Under the pieces are notes generated by a model that saw nothing but the letters and a program-made list of their open reading frames with translations, did not search any database and was not told the origin of the DNA. Shown here piece by piece: positions 6,245 through 6,864 of a stretch of 6,864 bases of DNA (position 1 is its first letter; each line of letters opens with the position of its first letter). Both the position numbers and the translations under genes were made by a program. The stretch is from Wenzhouxiangella sp. (GTDB lineage Bacteria; Pseudomonadota; Gammaproteobacteria; Xanthomonadales; Wenzhouxiangellaceae): NCBI GenBank assembly GCA_007119095.1, contig SKQI01000032.1, positions 1 to 6,864 on the forward strand, given 5' to 3'.

Positions 6245-6864
6245 ATGAAAGCATGGTCTCACTCTTTCACCGTCTTCATTTCACTGATTCTGCTGATCCT
6301 GCCGGCGTTGGCCAGCGACAGAATCGAGTACGTCACCACCGTCGAGGGTATCAGCGAATACCGCCTTGATAACGGACTGCGCGTGCTGCTGATGCCCGAT
6401 GAAAGCCGGCCCACGGCGACCATTAACATCACTTATTTCGTCGGCTCGAAGCACGAAAGCTACGGCGAAACCGGCATGGCCCACCTGCTCGAGCACATGC
6501 TGTTTTACGGCACGCCCGATCACCAGGACATCAAGGCCGAAATTTCCGAGCGCGGTGGTGTCGCCAACGGCACCACCTGGTACGAGCGCACCAACTATTT
6601 CCAGACCCTGCCCTCTGGAGAGGAGAACCTGGAGTGGGCCATTCGCATGGAAGCCGACCGCATGGTCAATTCGCTGATCGACGAAGACGATCTGGCTTCG
6701 GAAATGACCGTGGTCCGGAATGAGTTCGAGATCGGCGAAAACAACCCGATCGGTGTACTGATGCAGCGGGTGATGGCGACCGCCTACCTGTGGCACGGCT
6801 ATGGTCGCTCGACCATTGGTGCGCGCTCCGATATCGAGAACGTGCCGATCGAACGCCTGCAGGC
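6245..6864 (+). CDS. Secreted M16-family (pitrilysin/insulinase) zinc metallopeptidase, 3' end cut off
   Basis: The frame runs open from the ATG at 6245 to the window edge (206 complete codons), so only the N-terminal part is present. Residues 1-23 are a Sec signal peptide: a short basic start, a hydrophobic core (VFISLILLILP) and ALA before S24. The protein is therefore predicted to be periplasmic or otherwise extracytoplasmic. The peptidase domain begins at YRLDNGLRVLL (39-49). The inverted zinc motif HxxEH is HLLEH, with zinc ligands H80 and H84 and catalytic E83. The third zinc ligand is E160 in VVRNEFE, 76 residues after H84, and E153 lies seven residues before it, as in pitrilysin-type enzymes. 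All active-site residues expected in this half are present, so it should be a catalytic subunit or half rather than the inactive partner type. Whether the full protein is the short (about 450 aa) or the double-length (about 900 aa) form cannot be told. The substrate is unknown; family members degrade peptides. Confidence 0.93.
   Translation, partial: MKAWSHSFTVFISLILLILPALASDRIEYVTTVEGISEYRLDNGLRVLLMPDESRPTATINITYFVGSKHESYGETGMAHLLEHMLFYGTPDHQDIKAEISERGGVANGTTWYERTNYFQTLPSGEENLEWAIRMEADRMVNSLIDEDDLASEMTVVRNEFEIGENNPIGVLMQRVMATAYLWHGYGRSTIGARSDIENVPIERLQ

Overview
The window reads as an ordinary chromosomal segment of a GC-rich gammaproteobacterium. The topoisomerase IV B subunit is of the gammaproteobacterial type and nearly collinear with E. 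coli ParE from its first residues. The secreted proteins carry Gram-negative style signal peptides, and codons mostly end in C or G. I cannot place it more precisely; a Xanthomonadales/Chromatiales-like lineage is only a guess from gene content and base composition.

Layout. On the minus strand, a Lon-family protease of the AAA_32/LonC-like type (413-2806) is followed, through a TGATG stop/start overlap, by a universal-stress-protein-like gene (413 down to 1) that runs off the left edge. An intergenic region of about 120 bases separates this pair from the divergent plus-strand genes. These are parE (2928-4817), a perfect nine-unit heptamer array GGGTTCN (4817-4879), an exported methionine sulfoxide reductase pair msrB-msrA (4948-5499 and 5492-6124, overlapping by 8 bases), a 120-base gap, and the start of a secreted M16 zinc peptidase (6245 to the right edge).

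How the genes work together. The Lon-like protease and Usp-like protein look translationally coupled and may form a cytoplasmic stress or protein-turnover pair. The Lon-like protease keeps the Ser-Lys dyad, but its nucleotide-binding motifs are degenerate. ParE is a housekeeping chromosome-decatenation enzyme. MsrB carries a Tat-like signal and MsrA a Sec-like one, so the pair is predicted to repair oxidised methionines outside the cytoplasm. The M16 peptidase would act in the same compartment, but nothing shows that it shares a transcript with them.

The parts that most deserve a second look are the G-quadruplex-capable heptamer array that begins on the last base of the parE stop codon, the sharp G-over-C strand bias around it (4741-5040), and the protease/Usp-like pair. 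No mobile element, CRISPR array, tRNA or rRNA was seen.
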